This document shows, in pieces, positions 36,501 to 43,698 of a stretch of 64,000 nucleotides of DNA. Both the position numbers and the translations under genes were made by a program. This DNA is from Pontiellaceae bacterium B1224 (GTDB lineage Bacteria > Verrucomicrobiota > Kiritimatiellia > Kiritimatiellales > Pontiellaceae): assembly GCA_029432815.1 (NCBI GenBank), contig JAROBA010000001.1, forward strand, positions 1-64,000. Reading direction: 5' to 3'. The first letter of the stretch is position 1. Every line of letters starts with the position of its first letter. Under the pieces are notes generated by a model, which was not told the origin of the DNA, made no database searches, and saw only the letters and a list, made by a program, of their open reading frames with translations.

Positions 36501-36799
36501 TCCTGATCAGCCTGAAAGCCGGCGGAAGCGGACTCAACCTGACCGGCGCCGATATGGTCATCCATTTCGATCCGTGGTGGAATCCCGCCGTCGAAGATCA
36601 GGCGACCGACCGCGCGCACCGCATCGGCCAGAAAAATACCGTCTATTCCATTAAACTCATCACGAAAGGAACCGTCGAAGAAAAGGTCCTGCAGATGCAG
36701 CAGAAAAAGAAGAGTGTTATCGACGCCACCCTCGAAAAAGACGGCGAGCTGGGCACCTCCCTCAGCTGGAACGATGTGCAGGAACTGCTATCGGTTTAA
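33563..36799 (+). CDS. SWIM zinc-finger SNF2-family helicase
   Basis: A 1078-residue cytoplasmic DNA translocase. The N-terminus has a SWIM finger (CPCRDNREEGKICAH), a long middle part is family-specific, and the C-terminal SNF2 motor shows Walker A GLGKT near 640, DEAQH near 736 and the helicase C segments SLKAGGSGLNLTGAD and DRAHRIGQ. This architecture matches bacterial RapA/HepA-related SWIM-SNF2 proteins, thought to remodel nucleic-acid complexes. An in-frame insertion of a dispersed palindromic element at 34340-34388 encodes extra residues near 260-285. Palindrome copies at 34460 (FQKLE), 34563 (PMLGK) and 35667 (PTLGN). Confidence 0.9.
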   Translation: MHVPFTHKILKDWAGHQTFLKGKTLFEKGKVDKVEFDPPFVTGHLSIGVRGMRSKFEVLKDGFVENHCPCRDNREEGKICAHLVALGLEAVRLYSDPHRVDKMEEEKRRAERLASFDDSAYHTRDPGGTPAELRIILKQSWRESLKDQQVPMRCSVEAAGQVIPLNEIPKNQAMALNQTDDNLLFVIEDICEGPAKAKFNATLSDFINILELCDGKPIYEGGVDGYLMVDQSIVSTFIDMKLDEETGELVLTIHPLENFEHEGTKNTKLSDLSALSVAGVKNSTYVVSGGNGWILQDGIFQKLEKVLPGQLRAIYDGPVRVPRDAIPAFMKNELPMLGKLTEIETNVTPDMLSLSPAQPRFRLKIDGLPHTLSATLYAEYGIVQLIAGRDEALGHFSIPSSNDLLDFEVRNPEAEQKALEIITDLGFRGKRGDMLMQIRGNREALNFLGGGLPQLQRKGWRIDLEGSIAEFMDDIESTVPVVHINQSASNGFFEVGYEFETDGGISLDESDIQRAINMGEAFVEKKGRTVLLDIDAIENARSVFDDCSVGAGDKPGTFKMNDIHAAYVQSSLMSLDGIDMETAPEWMSKAEAQNRDAKVEPVFIGEELENILRDYQKSGVYWLSFLERSGFAGILADEMGLGKTLQTLTWLSLEREKDEACESPALIICPTSLVDNWAEEAEKFVPHLRVQKMHGPDRHDYFPTLGNQDLIITSYALIRRDLDEYLKHTFSVAVLDEAQHIKNRTTQNSTAVKKVQAHHKLVLTGTPIENSVTDLWSIMDFLMPGYLGNHKAFRENYELPIQNGGPDAELAQIRLRRKLHPFLLRRLKKDVAKDLPDKIQRVAHCTLSGDQAKVYKKLAESAKKEIGNLVDAQGFNKSRMQILKILLQLRQTCCHLDLLKLPGLESEFPSAKMELFFELVDEAVDAGHRILVFSQFTSMLKIIREELEKRELKYCYLDGSTKDRQDRVKKFNSDKSIPLFLISLKAGGSGLNLTGADMVIHFDPWWNPAVEDQATDRAHRIGQKNTVYSIKLITKGTVEEKVLQMQQKKKSVIDATLEKDGELGTSLSWNDVQELLSV
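34340..34388. repeat. palindromic element inserted in frame in the SNF2 gene
   Basis: AAGGCAC...AACACTAAG and CTTAGTG...GTGCCTT arms form a hairpin inside the coding sequence without a frameshift, encoding EHEGTKNTKLSDLSALSV. The same GGCAC/AACACTAAG signature marks the intergenic copy at 24733-24806 and, more distantly, that at 14386-14452. Confidence 0.65.
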
Positions 36800-36840
36800 T
36801 TGCAGACGCGCGCTTCCAGCCACCTTGGGTGTTGCAAGAA

Positions 36841-36935
36841 GTAGTACCTGAACTTAGGGCGAAGCCCGTAGATCCGGCAATTTCGGAATATAAGCCGGAC
36901 CCACACCGCTTCGCGACTGAGTTCAGGCTCTACCG
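36841..36935. repeat. hairpin element with GCCGGACCCACACC
   Basis: Inverted arms around CCTGAACTTAGGGCGAAG and CTTCGCGACTGAGTTCAGG, with GATCCGGC and GCCGGACC inside. The GCCGGACCCACACC core recurs in the element at 39855-39958, so the two are copies of one intergenic family. Lies between the SNF2 and methyltransferase-like genes. Confidence 0.6.
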
Positions 36936-37042
36936 GCATCGTAATTGGAAATCATGCCGCGGAATGGATTCCGCGCGTAGTCTGTCCCACATTCTTGAGG
37001 AACAATTCTTCCAATGGTTGGAAAAGGCGCGCATGGTGCGGC

Positions 37043-37738
37043 ATGAGTTTTTTCTATGAACAACTGGATTTTCAGTCGACGCCCATCGGCGATCTGATGC
37101 TGCGCCGTCGCCGCATGCCGCAATTCGGCGACACCGATATTTATGAAGTGAAGCTGGGCGAGCATTTCCTGATGACCAGCCTGTTTCACGAAGCGGAGTC
37201 GCAGCTTTCGATTCTCGGGCTTAAGGAAATCAATCGGGAACCGTTGGACGTGATGGTCGGCGGACTTGGATTGGGATATACCGCCGTAGAGGCCTTGAAG
37301 GATCCGAGAGTTGGTTCATTGGTTATCGTCGACTATTTGAAAGAAGTCATTGGCTGGCACGAGAACGAGCTGGTCCCGCTCGGGAAAATACTGAATGCCG
37401 ATCCGCGATGCAAACTGATGAACGCCGACTTCTTCGCCCTCATGCGGAATGCCCCCGATAAAAAGGTTGATGTCATCCTGCTGGATATTGACCACACTCC
37501 GACGCATGTGCTGCATCAGACCAACGCCCATTTCTACACAGAAGAAGGCCTGCGCGAAATGACCGCGCACCTGAAGCCGGGCGGCGTTTTCGCGATCTGG
37601 GCTGATGGAGCGCCCGAAGATTTCTTCACGGAAACGCTGCGCGGCGTCTTCCCCGAAGCCGAAGGTCACACCATTGAGTTCGACAATCCCATTACCGGGG
37701 GAACCTCTGTTGGAGCGGTTTACACTGCACAAATTTAA
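37043..37738 (+). CDS. spermidine-synthase-like (class I methyltransferase fold) protein
   Basis: A 231-residue soluble protein with the polyamine-synthase Rossmann layout: VMVGGLGLGYTAVEAL (about 71-86), IVDYLKEVIGWHENEL, an acidic DVILLDIDHTPTH and a C-terminal LKPGGVFAIWADG. The fold is that of spermidine synthases and related aminopropyl- or methyltransferases, but key substrate residues cannot be assigned, so the reaction is open. The ATG at 37043 gives a sensible N-terminus. A palindrome copy (37009) lies 20 bases upstream. The gene before it is separated by a hairpin element. Confidence 0.78.
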   Translation: MSFFYEQLDFQSTPIGDLMLRRRRMPQFGDTDIYEVKLGEHFLMTSLFHEAESQLSILGLKEINREPLDVMVGGLGLGYTAVEALKDPRVGSLVIVDYLKEVIGWHENELVPLGKILNADPRCKLMNADFFALMRNAPDKKVDVILLDIDHTPTHVLHQTNAHFYTEEGLREMTAHLKPGGVFAIWADGAPEDFFTETLRGVFPEAEGHTIEFDNPITGGTSVGAVYTAQI

Positions 37739-37766
37739 GCCGTTTAAATTTGATGTAAAAAAGTAG

Positions 37767-37794
37767 TTGCCATTCCTTTGCGATCCCCTATATT
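37767..37794 (+). promoter_or_regulatory. candidate tRNA-Pro promoter
   Basis: TTGCCA, 16 bases, TATATT, 42 bases before the tRNA. The expected leader contains a near-copy (37803) and an exact copy (37821) of the 15-bp palindrome in tandem. Confidence 0.45.
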
Positions 37795-37836
37795 CCAGCG
37801 CTTTCCAAGACACGGAATTATTCCAACCATTGGAAA

Positions 37837-37913
37837 CGGGGCGTAGCGCAGTCTGGTAGCGCGGTTGCTTTGGGAGCAATAGGTCGGGAGTTCGAATCTC
37901 TCCGCCCCGACCA
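37837..37913 (+). tRNA. tRNA-Pro (TGG)
   Basis: Acceptor CGGGGCG pairs with CGCCCCG, then discriminator A and an encoded CCA. The anticodon arm TTGCT-type stem with loop TTTGGGA gives anticodon TGG. D-arm TAGCGCAGTCTGGTAGCGC and T-arm GAGTTCGAATCTC are normal. An exact palindrome copy ends one base before its 5' end. Confidence 0.97.
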
Positions 37914-38166
37914 TCTTTTTCTTTCCCTATTAGTCGGTCATAAGACGACCATGAATCGTGGGCATTGTTTTAAGAACGGTTCTATTCGATTGAATTACTC
38001 CATTGGAGTTGAAGGATACGAATCCTCTCTACCCAGAGGAATAGAACACCACGACAAGCTGCATGGTCCGGCCTTCGCACATCTTACGTTGCATAGATTC
38101 GCGAAGGCCATGACCGACATCATTCATTTCTTCCGGCCTTGGCCCTTGTTTTGCTTTCCGCTATGA
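37914..38166. other. gene-free stretch after tRNA-Pro
   Basis: About 250 bases. An open frame crossing the tRNA into this region has no family features and I do not call it. GAAGGATACGAATCC suggests a small hairpin. Nothing else is seen. Confidence 0.3.
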
Positions 38167-38901
38167 ATGGAACCAAACATTGAACCGGGGAAATGGATAA
38201 TGAAGGTGAAACCGTTGGGCGGGTTGACTAAAATCGTCGTAGTCATGATTTGTATTCAGATGTTCGTACTGGCCTGCAACATTCTCACAAATATTTTTCA
38301 GTTAGTTGAATACGCGGCCTACGATGCGAATTACTATCTGGATGAGTTGCTCGTTTCTGAAGCACTAGGTGCTTTGGTGGGGGTAGTTTTTATTGTGGTT
38401 TATATCGTCACAGCAATTTTTTTTCTGAAATGGATCTATCGAGCAAATAAAAACCTGTCCATATTGAGTGGTCGCATGGAGTTTTCTCCGGGAAGTTCCA
38501 TCGGTTGGTATTTCGTTCCCATTGTAAACCTGTTCAAACCTTATCAAGCCATGCGCGAGATTTGGCGTAAGGCTCACAAAACCGGGTTTGCCAATACCCG
38601 GTTACTGCCGGGCTGGTGGACGCTTTGGATTATCTCATTAATTTTCGGCCAGATTGTATTCCGCCAGAGAAGTGAAATAGTCAGTGAGTACCAACTAGCT
38701 TCGGTTACAATGATCATTTCCGATTTCGTAGATATTGCTTTGGGATTTACCGCCATAGCGCTCATTTCAAACATTGGCAGAGCCTACGAAGAAAACTATT
38801 GCAAGGTGGACAGTGATGAAGCTGAACCTCCGACGATTCTTCAGGAGCCCAGACGCCCATCAGACGTTCAGATAAACCTCCAGGGTTCGGAAGAAAAGTA
38901 G
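38167..38901 (+). CDS. DUF4328 membrane protein
   Basis: A 244-residue protein with four hydrophobic segments. The FLKWIYRANKNLSILSGRMEFSPGSSIGWYFVPIVNLFKPYQAMREIW stretch, in which the hydrophobic and WY/FVP/NLFKP positions are characteristic, places it in the DUF4328 family of bacterial integral membrane proteins of unknown role. Starts at 38167 or 38203 (the latter has a GGGGAAAT ribosome-site-like stretch); I cannot decide. AT-richer than neighbouring genes. Precedes the nucleoside kinase by 25 bases. Confidence 0.8.
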   Translation: MEPNIEPGKWIMKVKPLGGLTKIVVVMICIQMFVLACNILTNIFQLVEYAAYDANYYLDELLVSEALGALVGVVFIVVYIVTAIFFLKWIYRANKNLSILSGRMEFSPGSSIGWYFVPIVNLFKPYQAMREIWRKAHKTGFANTRLLPGWWTLWIISLIFGQIVFRQRSEIVSEYQLASVTMIISDFVDIALGFTAIALISNIGRAYEENYCKVDSDEAEPPTILQEPRRPSDVQINLQGSEEK

Positions 38902-38926
38902 AATATCAATTTCCAGGGATTGGAAC

Positions 38927-39853
38927 ATGCGGATCGAAAGCGTTACACAACTGAATAAGATTATCCGGAACGGCAATGTCGCGGAACATATTTTCCAGGA
39001 GGAGGCGCGAAGCTATGAAGATATCTGCTCCATTGCGGAACGGATCAGCGCAAAGAATCATGAACTGAAATGGATCTGGCTGGCGGGGCCTTCATCGGCC
39101 GGAAAAACCACGTTCACCAAACGGCTCAGCGATGAGCTGAACCGACAGGGTGTCAAAACCCACAATATCAGTCTCGATAATTATTTCGTGAATCGGGCGC
39201 TGACCCCACGCAATGCGAAGGGTGAATATGACTACGAGCACATTGAGGCCATTGACCTAACCCTATTAGAACGCCACCTCGATGATCTGGGAGTCGGCAA
39301 GACCATTGAGCTCCCGCACTTTAAGTTCCTGCATGGCCGCCGTGAGTTCCGCGGCGAACTGCTGAAACTCAAACCGGATGAACTGGCACTGATTGAAGGT
39401 ATTCACGGCCTCAACCCACGCATCACTTCCTTTGTTGATCCACGGCATACCTTCAAGATTTATATCGGAGCGCGAACCGGTTTGAAACTGGACGGCCAAC
39501 GCATCTCCAGCACCAATCACCGAATGATGCGGCGCATGATTCGCGACCACAGCTTCCGGGGCAACCCGGTCGAAGCCACCTTTTCACTCTGGCCTTCTGT
39601 CCGGGCCGGCGAAGACAAATGGATCTTTCCGTATCAGCCGCTGGCGGACATGGAATACAACTCGGCTATGGCCTATGAATTTCCTGTGCTCAAACCATTG
39701 GTCGAACCACTGATCCGTTCCCTGCCGGAATCCCATCCGGGCATTGAAAAAGCCCGGGAACTGCTGAAGTTTCTTGGCCGATTTGAGTCGATTGAAAAAT
39801 CAATGGTCCCGGAGGATTCAATCCTCCAGGAGTTTATTGAGTCGCCACGTTAG
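38927..39853 (+). CDS. uridine kinase-like nucleoside kinase
   Basis: A 308-residue P-loop kinase of the phosphoribulokinase/uridine kinase family: Walker A GPSSAGKT (54-61), then DNYF, IEGIHGLNP and ISSTNHRMMRRMIRDH. Close relatives are fused to N-terminal TGS/threonyl-tRNA-synthetase-like domains; this protein lacks them and has only a short lead-in. The ATG is two bases after an exact palindrome copy (38911-38925), whose TTGGAA would serve as ribosome site. Phosphate acceptor unproven. Cytoplasmic. Confidence 0.85.
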   Translation: MRIESVTQLNKIIRNGNVAEHIFQEEARSYEDICSIAERISAKNHELKWIWLAGPSSAGKTTFTKRLSDELNRQGVKTHNISLDNYFVNRALTPRNAKGEYDYEHIEAIDLTLLERHLDDLGVGKTIELPHFKFLHGRREFRGELLKLKPDELALIEGIHGLNPRITSFVDPRHTFKIYIGARTGLKLDGQRISSTNHRMMRRMIRDHSFRGNPVEATFSLWPSVRAGEDKWIFPYQPLADMEYNSAMAYEFPVLKPLVEPLIRSLPESHPGIEKARELLKFLGRFESIEKSMVPEDSILQEFIESPR

Positions 39854-39854
39854 A

Positions 39855-39958
39855 GATGCGTTGAGCCTAAACTCAGCCGCGGAGCGGCGTGGGTCCAGCT
39901 TCCTACTGAGCTTGCCGGACCCACACCCTGCGGGCTGAGTCCCGGCAGTACCCAAGCA
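39855..39958. repeat. hairpin element with GCCGGACCCACACC (second copy)
   Basis: ACTCAGCCGC...GGGTCC and GGACCCACACC...GGGCTGAGT arms form a long hairpin between the kinase and degP stops. Shares its core with 36841-36935. Convergent genes flank it, so it could terminate both. Confidence 0.65.
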
Positions 39959-41365
39959 TCAATCATCCAGATTCACTACAATGAAGCGCGAAACACGTCC
40001 ATCGGTGACAAGCAGCAGGATGCGTTTCCCGGCTGAAGCTTCGAGCGCTTCTTTAAAGTCGCGAACGCTTTCGATCGGAGAGCGGTTCACACTCGTGATC
40101 ACCTGCCCGGGTTGCAGGCCCGATTCCCATGCCGTGGAACCCCGTTCAACTTCCGTGATAAGCACGCCGCTCAAATTATCATAGCCCATCCGCTGGGCAG
40201 CTTCGCTCTCCAGACTATCGACCGTGACGCCGAGTTTTTCATAAATTTCCTCTGCAACCTGAGCCACCTCTCCTGCTTCCGGTTCCATCTCTTTGGTGAT
40301 CGCCGCGATCTCGATGTATTTCCCGTCGCGGAAAATCTTCAGTTCAACTTTGGAATTCGGCAGGGTGTTGGCCACGCGGTTACGGAAGGCCTGGAGTTTG
40401 ACGACTTTTTTACCGTTCATTTCAACGACAATATCACCGCCTTTAATACCGGCCTCTTCTGCCGCAGAATCTTCGACCACCTGATTGATCAGCACGCCGC
40501 CTTTTTCCTCCAGTCCGAAACTCTCCGCCAGGTCCTCATCCACTTCCTGAAGATAAACACCCAGCACACTGCGGGATACCCTGCCGTTTTTGATGAGCTG
40601 ATCTTTAATGTTAATGGCCTGGTTCACCGGAATGGCAAACCCAATGCCCATGTAACCTCCTGTGCGGGAATAGATCGCTGTATTTATGCCCACCACTTCG
40701 CCATCGATATTCAGCAATGGCCCGCCGGAGTTTCCAGGGTTGATGGCGGCATCGGTCTGGATAAAATTGCCATACTCCGCAATACCGGTTTCATCGCGCC
40801 CTTTTGCGCTCACGATACCGGCGGTGATGGTCTGGGAAAGGCCAAAAGGGTTACCGGCAGCCAGTACCCACTCTCCGACATTCAAGGCATCAGAATCGCC
40901 GAGCGGAACTGTTGGAAGCTCTCCCCCGTCTTCAATTTTAATCAGGGCCACTTCCGTCTTCGGGTCGGTACCGATCAGTTTGGCCTCGAACTCGCGGCCG
41001 TCGCTCAGCGTGACGGTAATTTTGTCAGCATCGTTAACGACATGATTGTTGGTTAAAATGTAACCGTCTTTAGAGATGATGAAACCGGAGCCCTGCCCAC
41101 GCTGATGGTATTCCTGAGGCTGTTGCTCCTGTTGACCATATCCACGCCCGAAAAATTGCTCAAAAGGATGCTGATATTGACTGCGCGGCACTTCGACCGT
41201 TGCTTCCACATCAATGAAAACCACAGCGGGCAGCGCCTGTTGGGCAATTTCAGAAAAGGCGCTTCCGGTCTTCCGCAAAACATCGGTTTTTGCCGCATGT
41301 GCCGGTGCCGCCATCCATAACGCTACAACCGCAAAACCGGCTGCGATGATTTTTTTATTACGCAT
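39959..41365 (-). CDS. degP: periplasmic serine endoprotease, DegP/HtrA family
   Basis: A 468-residue heat-shock-type protease/chaperone with signal peptide (to about residue 24), a trypsin-like domain and two PDZ domains (about 255-345 and 370-460). His108 (NNHVV) and Ser213 (GNSGGP) are in place, but the usual aspartate of TDLAL is Glu138 (KTEVAL). The QQEQQPQEYHQRGQG linker near 79-93 is glutamine-rich. Expected role: degradation of misfolded envelope proteins. AAGGAG precedes the start. Confidence 0.93.
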   Translation of the reverse strand: MRNKKIIAAGFAVVALWMAAPAHAAKTDVLRKTGSAFSEIAQQALPAVVFIDVEATVEVPRSQYQHPFEQFFGRGYGQQEQQPQEYHQRGQGSGFIISKDGYILTNNHVVNDADKITVTLSDGREFEAKLIGTDPKTEVALIKIEDGGELPTVPLGDSDALNVGEWVLAAGNPFGLSQTITAGIVSAKGRDETGIAEYGNFIQTDAAINPGNSGGPLLNIDGEVVGINTAIYSRTGGYMGIGFAIPVNQAINIKDQLIKNGRVSRSVLGVYLQEVDEDLAESFGLEEKGGVLINQVVEDSAAEEAGIKGGDIVVEMNGKKVVKLQAFRNRVANTLPNSKVELKIFRDGKYIEIAAITKEMEPEAGEVAQVAEEIYEKLGVTVDSLESEAAQRMGYDNLSGVLITEVERGSTAWESGLQPGQVITSVNRSPIESVRDFKEALEASAGKRILLLVTDGRVSRFIVVNLDD

Positions 41366-41476
41366 TTTTTACTCCTTGTAACGGTTCGTATTTTTTGAAA
41401 TATACGAATTTAGAGTGTTGCGTAATAATTTCGTTCAATGAATTCTGTACGATTTCCAAGCCTTGGAAAACGGATT

Positions 41477-41983
41477 TTACTCCCAGCTGAAAATCAGATC
41501 GTCGGCATCATAATCATTGTTCAAATAATAAAGGCCGGTGGAAATCACAGCCACGTTCCGGCGTAAGGTGTGGTTCCGAATTTGAACCTGGCCATCATAA
41601 TCCGTATCGAGCACGATCAAGTATTGCGTGCCCCACGGATCGAGAAAGGTTCCATCTGTCGCCGAATCCTGCGGCTGAAGAAAAACCATTTCCGCCGGAT
41701 TCTCATCCTCATTCTGAGCCGATAGAATGGCGATGGTATCCCGACTGAGAGTTTCACTGTCGGGTGTGTCTGAACGGCCTTGGTACGAATCCGATGCGGG
41801 AAGTTTTCCATACTTGCTTTGGTACGCTTTCACCGCGGTTTCGATGGAGCTCATTTCCACGCGGGCCTGCGCCCTTTTTGCATTGATCTTCGCCGCACGG
41901 AATCCTTTGGAACCGAGCCCGATAAGAATGCCGAGAATCACAATCACGACCAGCATCTCAATCAAAGTAAATCCGCGTTTCAT
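41477..41983 (-). CDS. type II secretion/pilus pseudopilin, GspG-like
   Basis: A 168-residue prepilin: basic leader MKRG then FTLIEMLVVIVILGILIGLG, with Glu at position 5 after the cleavage site, as in type II secretion pseudopilins. The C-terminal LDPWGTQYLIVLDTDYDGQV resembles the GspG calcium-site region. No other secretion components are nearby. It follows a second pseudopilin by three bases. An exact palindrome copy (41454-41468) lies just after its stop. Confidence 0.85.
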   Translation of the reverse strand: MKRGFTLIEMLVVIVILGILIGLGSKGFRAAKINAKRAQARVEMSSIETAVKAYQSKYGKLPASDSYQGRSDTPDSETLSRDTIAILSAQNEDENPAEMVFLQPQDSATDGTFLDPWGTQYLIVLDTDYDGQVQIRNHTLRRNVAVISTGLYYLNNDYDADDLIFSWE

Positions 41984-41986
41984 CAG

Positions 41987-42385
41987 TTAGTATCCTGTTA
42001 GGGATGGGTCGATATTGTCCGCATCAGATTCGGCATTCTCCCCTTCCGACCAGATTCGGTAAAGAAAACGATTGGTGGATTGATATTGGTAGGCCCGGCC
42101 CCACGGATCGTTCAACACCATGGTGTCCGTCAGATCAGATAGCGTACTGATTTCAGCAATGCTGGAAAAATTTCCGGCAGAAAACTGTTCGGGATAGCGG
42201 CCGTATTCAACGCGATATTCCTCAAGCGCAGTTCGCAGCTGTTCAATCTCTGCTTTGGCCTGACCTTCTTTTGCCGAGCGCCGGGCGAGTTGATAACCCC
42301 CGGCACCCAGGCCAGCAAGAATCGCAAGAATCGCCATCACCGCCAAGAGCTCAAGCAATGTGAAACCACGGCGGCGTCCGGACAT
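41987..42385 (-). CDS. second pseudopilin
   Basis: A 132-residue prepilin with leader MSGRRRG and FTLLELLAVMAILAILAGLG, then helical YQLARRSAKEGQAKAEIEQL and a DPWGRAYQYQ segment. The leader dictates the start at 42385. That ATG lies inside the stem of a 14-base-arm perfect hairpin (42377-42406) whose arms contain half-sites of the 15-bp palindrome, which could hide the start codon. It is probably co-transcribed with the gene that follows. Confidence 0.82.
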   Translation of the reverse strand: MSGRRRGFTLLELLAVMAILAILAGLGAGGYQLARRSAKEGQAKAEIEQLRTALEEYRVEYGRYPEQFSAGNFSSIAEISTLSDLTDTMVLNDPWGRAYQYQSTNRFLYRIWSEGENAESDADNIDPSLTGY

Positions 42386-42441
42386 TGGAATTTTCCAATG
42401 TCCGGAACTTTCCAGATGTTGGAAAGTTCCAATCATTGGAA
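42377..42441. repeat. hairpin and two palindrome copies at the pseudopilin/lpxA junction
   Basis: Arms TCCGGACATTGGAA and TTCCAATGTCCGGA (42377-42406) around TT, followed by exact palindrome copies at 42410-42424 and 42427-42441, the last ending four bases from the lpxA stop. Three palindromic units in 65 bases. Confidence 0.85.
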
Positions 42442-42444
42442 ACC

Positions 42445-43221
42445 TTAGCGGGCAATGCCCTTTTCAGAGGCGCGGCAGAATTCGAGCAGGTGCTTGATTT
42501 CGGGCGTCTGCTCGACTTCCGCTTCAATCTTATCGAGCGCATCCGCCGCATTGAGATCCGGTTTGCGATACAAAATGCGATACGCTTCCTTAATCGCTTT
42601 GCGGCCTTCTTCAGAAACGCCTCTCCGCTCCAAACCGATCCGATTAAAACTGCGAACCTGAATGGGATCGCCGTGGGCAATCATGTAGGGAGGAACGTCT
42701 TTGGTGATCTTTGACATTGCACCAATATAGGCCATTGCACCAACGCGCATGAACTGAACAATTCCGACCGATCCTTCAATCGTTGCCATGTCTTCGATCA
42801 CCACATGTCCGGCAATCTGACAGGCATTCACGATGACGACTCCATTCCCGATATGGCAGCAGTGGGCAACGTGTGAATAAGCCAGAATGAGACAATCATT
42901 TCCCACGGTCGTAAAATTGCCGTCGTTTGTGGCCGCATTAATCGTTACGTATTCGCGGATCGTATTGTTGTCGCCGATTTTCACACCCGGCGTACCGCCT
43001 TTGAACTTGAGATCCTGCGTTCGGCCGCCCAGGACAGCAAACGGAGAAACCCGATTGTTTTTGCCCAGCGTGGTATTGCCTTCGATCACCACATGGGAAA
43101 TGAGTTCGGTTCCACTGCCGATGACGGCATCGGCACTGACGGTGCAGTATGGCCCGATAATCGCATCGTCCGCAATCTGAGCACCGTCAGCCACAATCGC
43201 TGTTGGGTGAATTTGTCCCAT
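42445..43221 (-). CDS. lpxA: UDP-N-acetylglucosamine O-acyltransferase LpxA
   Basis: First step of lipid A synthesis, acyl transfer from acyl-ACP to UDP-GlcNAc. The 258-residue protein starts MGQIHPTAIVADGAQIADD and shows left-handed hexapeptide repeats (G-x-x-x-x-V/I). The catalytic-region SHVAHCCHIGNGVVI corresponds to the active-site histidine of the family. I chose start 43221 with GGAG upstream; the frame reaches 43236. The ATG lies five bases after the fabZ stop, and the fatty-acid gene pairing is common. Cytoplasmic. Confidence 0.95.
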   Translation of the reverse strand: MGQIHPTAIVADGAQIADDAIIGPYCTVSADAVIGSGTELISHVVIEGNTTLGKNNRVSPFAVLGGRTQDLKFKGGTPGVKIGDNNTIREYVTINAATNDGNFTTVGNDCLILAYSHVAHCCHIGNGVVIVNACQIAGHVVIEDMATIEGSVGIVQFMRVGAMAYIGAMSKITKDVPPYMIAHGDPIQVRSFNRIGLERRGVSEEGRKAIKEAYRILYRKPDLNAADALDKIEAEVEQTPEIKHLLEFCRASEKGIAR

Positions 43222-43225
43222 AGCT

Positions 43226-43660
43226 TTACGCTCCATAGGCGAAGGTCAGCTCGGCTTCGCTCACAACATCTTCGCCGACATAGGCTTTGCCCTGTACGGT
43301 CGCCATGCGCGAACGGATGCGAAGCGGCGTAATTTCCATGCGCAGCTGATCGCCCGGAATGACCATCTTGCGGAATTTCACTTTGTTCATGGACATAAAA
43401 TAGGCCACACGACCTTCATTCCCACCACGTGAATTCAGCATTACACCGGCTACCTGAGCCATGGCTTCCATCTGCAACACACCCGGCATTACCGGGTTTC
43501 CCGGGAAGTGGCCCTGGAAAAATTCTTCGTTCATGGTCAAATTCTTATACCCCGTGACGGTTCCGGCTTCCACATCCATTGCCGTGATCCGGTCAACCAT
43601 GAGGAATGGATAACGGTGAGGAAGAATTTCCATAATTTCGATCGTATTCATAACTGACAT
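43226..43660 (-). CDS. fabZ: 3-hydroxyacyl-ACP dehydratase FabZ
   Basis: Dehydrates 3-hydroxyacyl-ACP in fatty-acid synthesis. The 144-residue hot-dog protein has the active-site His in GHFPGNPVMPGV and the helix MEAMAQVAGVM with the catalytic Glu. Start 43660 after AGGAGAAG. Immediately upstream of lpxA on the same strand, as in many Gram-negative bacteria, and precursor supply to lipid A is a plausible reason. Confidence 0.95.
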   Translation of the reverse strand: MSVMNTIEIMEILPHRYPFLMVDRITAMDVEAGTVTGYKNLTMNEEFFQGHFPGNPVMPGVLQMEAMAQVAGVMLNSRGGNEGRVAYFMSMNKVKFRKMVIPGDQLRMEITPLRIRSRMATVQGKAYVGEDVVSEAELTFAYGA

Positions 43661-43698
43661 ATCTCTTCTCCTGATTAGTGCAAAAAAGCGGACGAAAC

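Noticed and set aside
37870-38166. 98-residue plus-strand ORF downstream of tRNA-Pro
   Set aside because: It begins inside the tRNA and has no recognisable protein features.
41477-42385. Full type II secretion or competence operon
   Set aside because: Only two pseudopilins are present; no ATPase, inner-membrane platform or secretin gene lies beside them.
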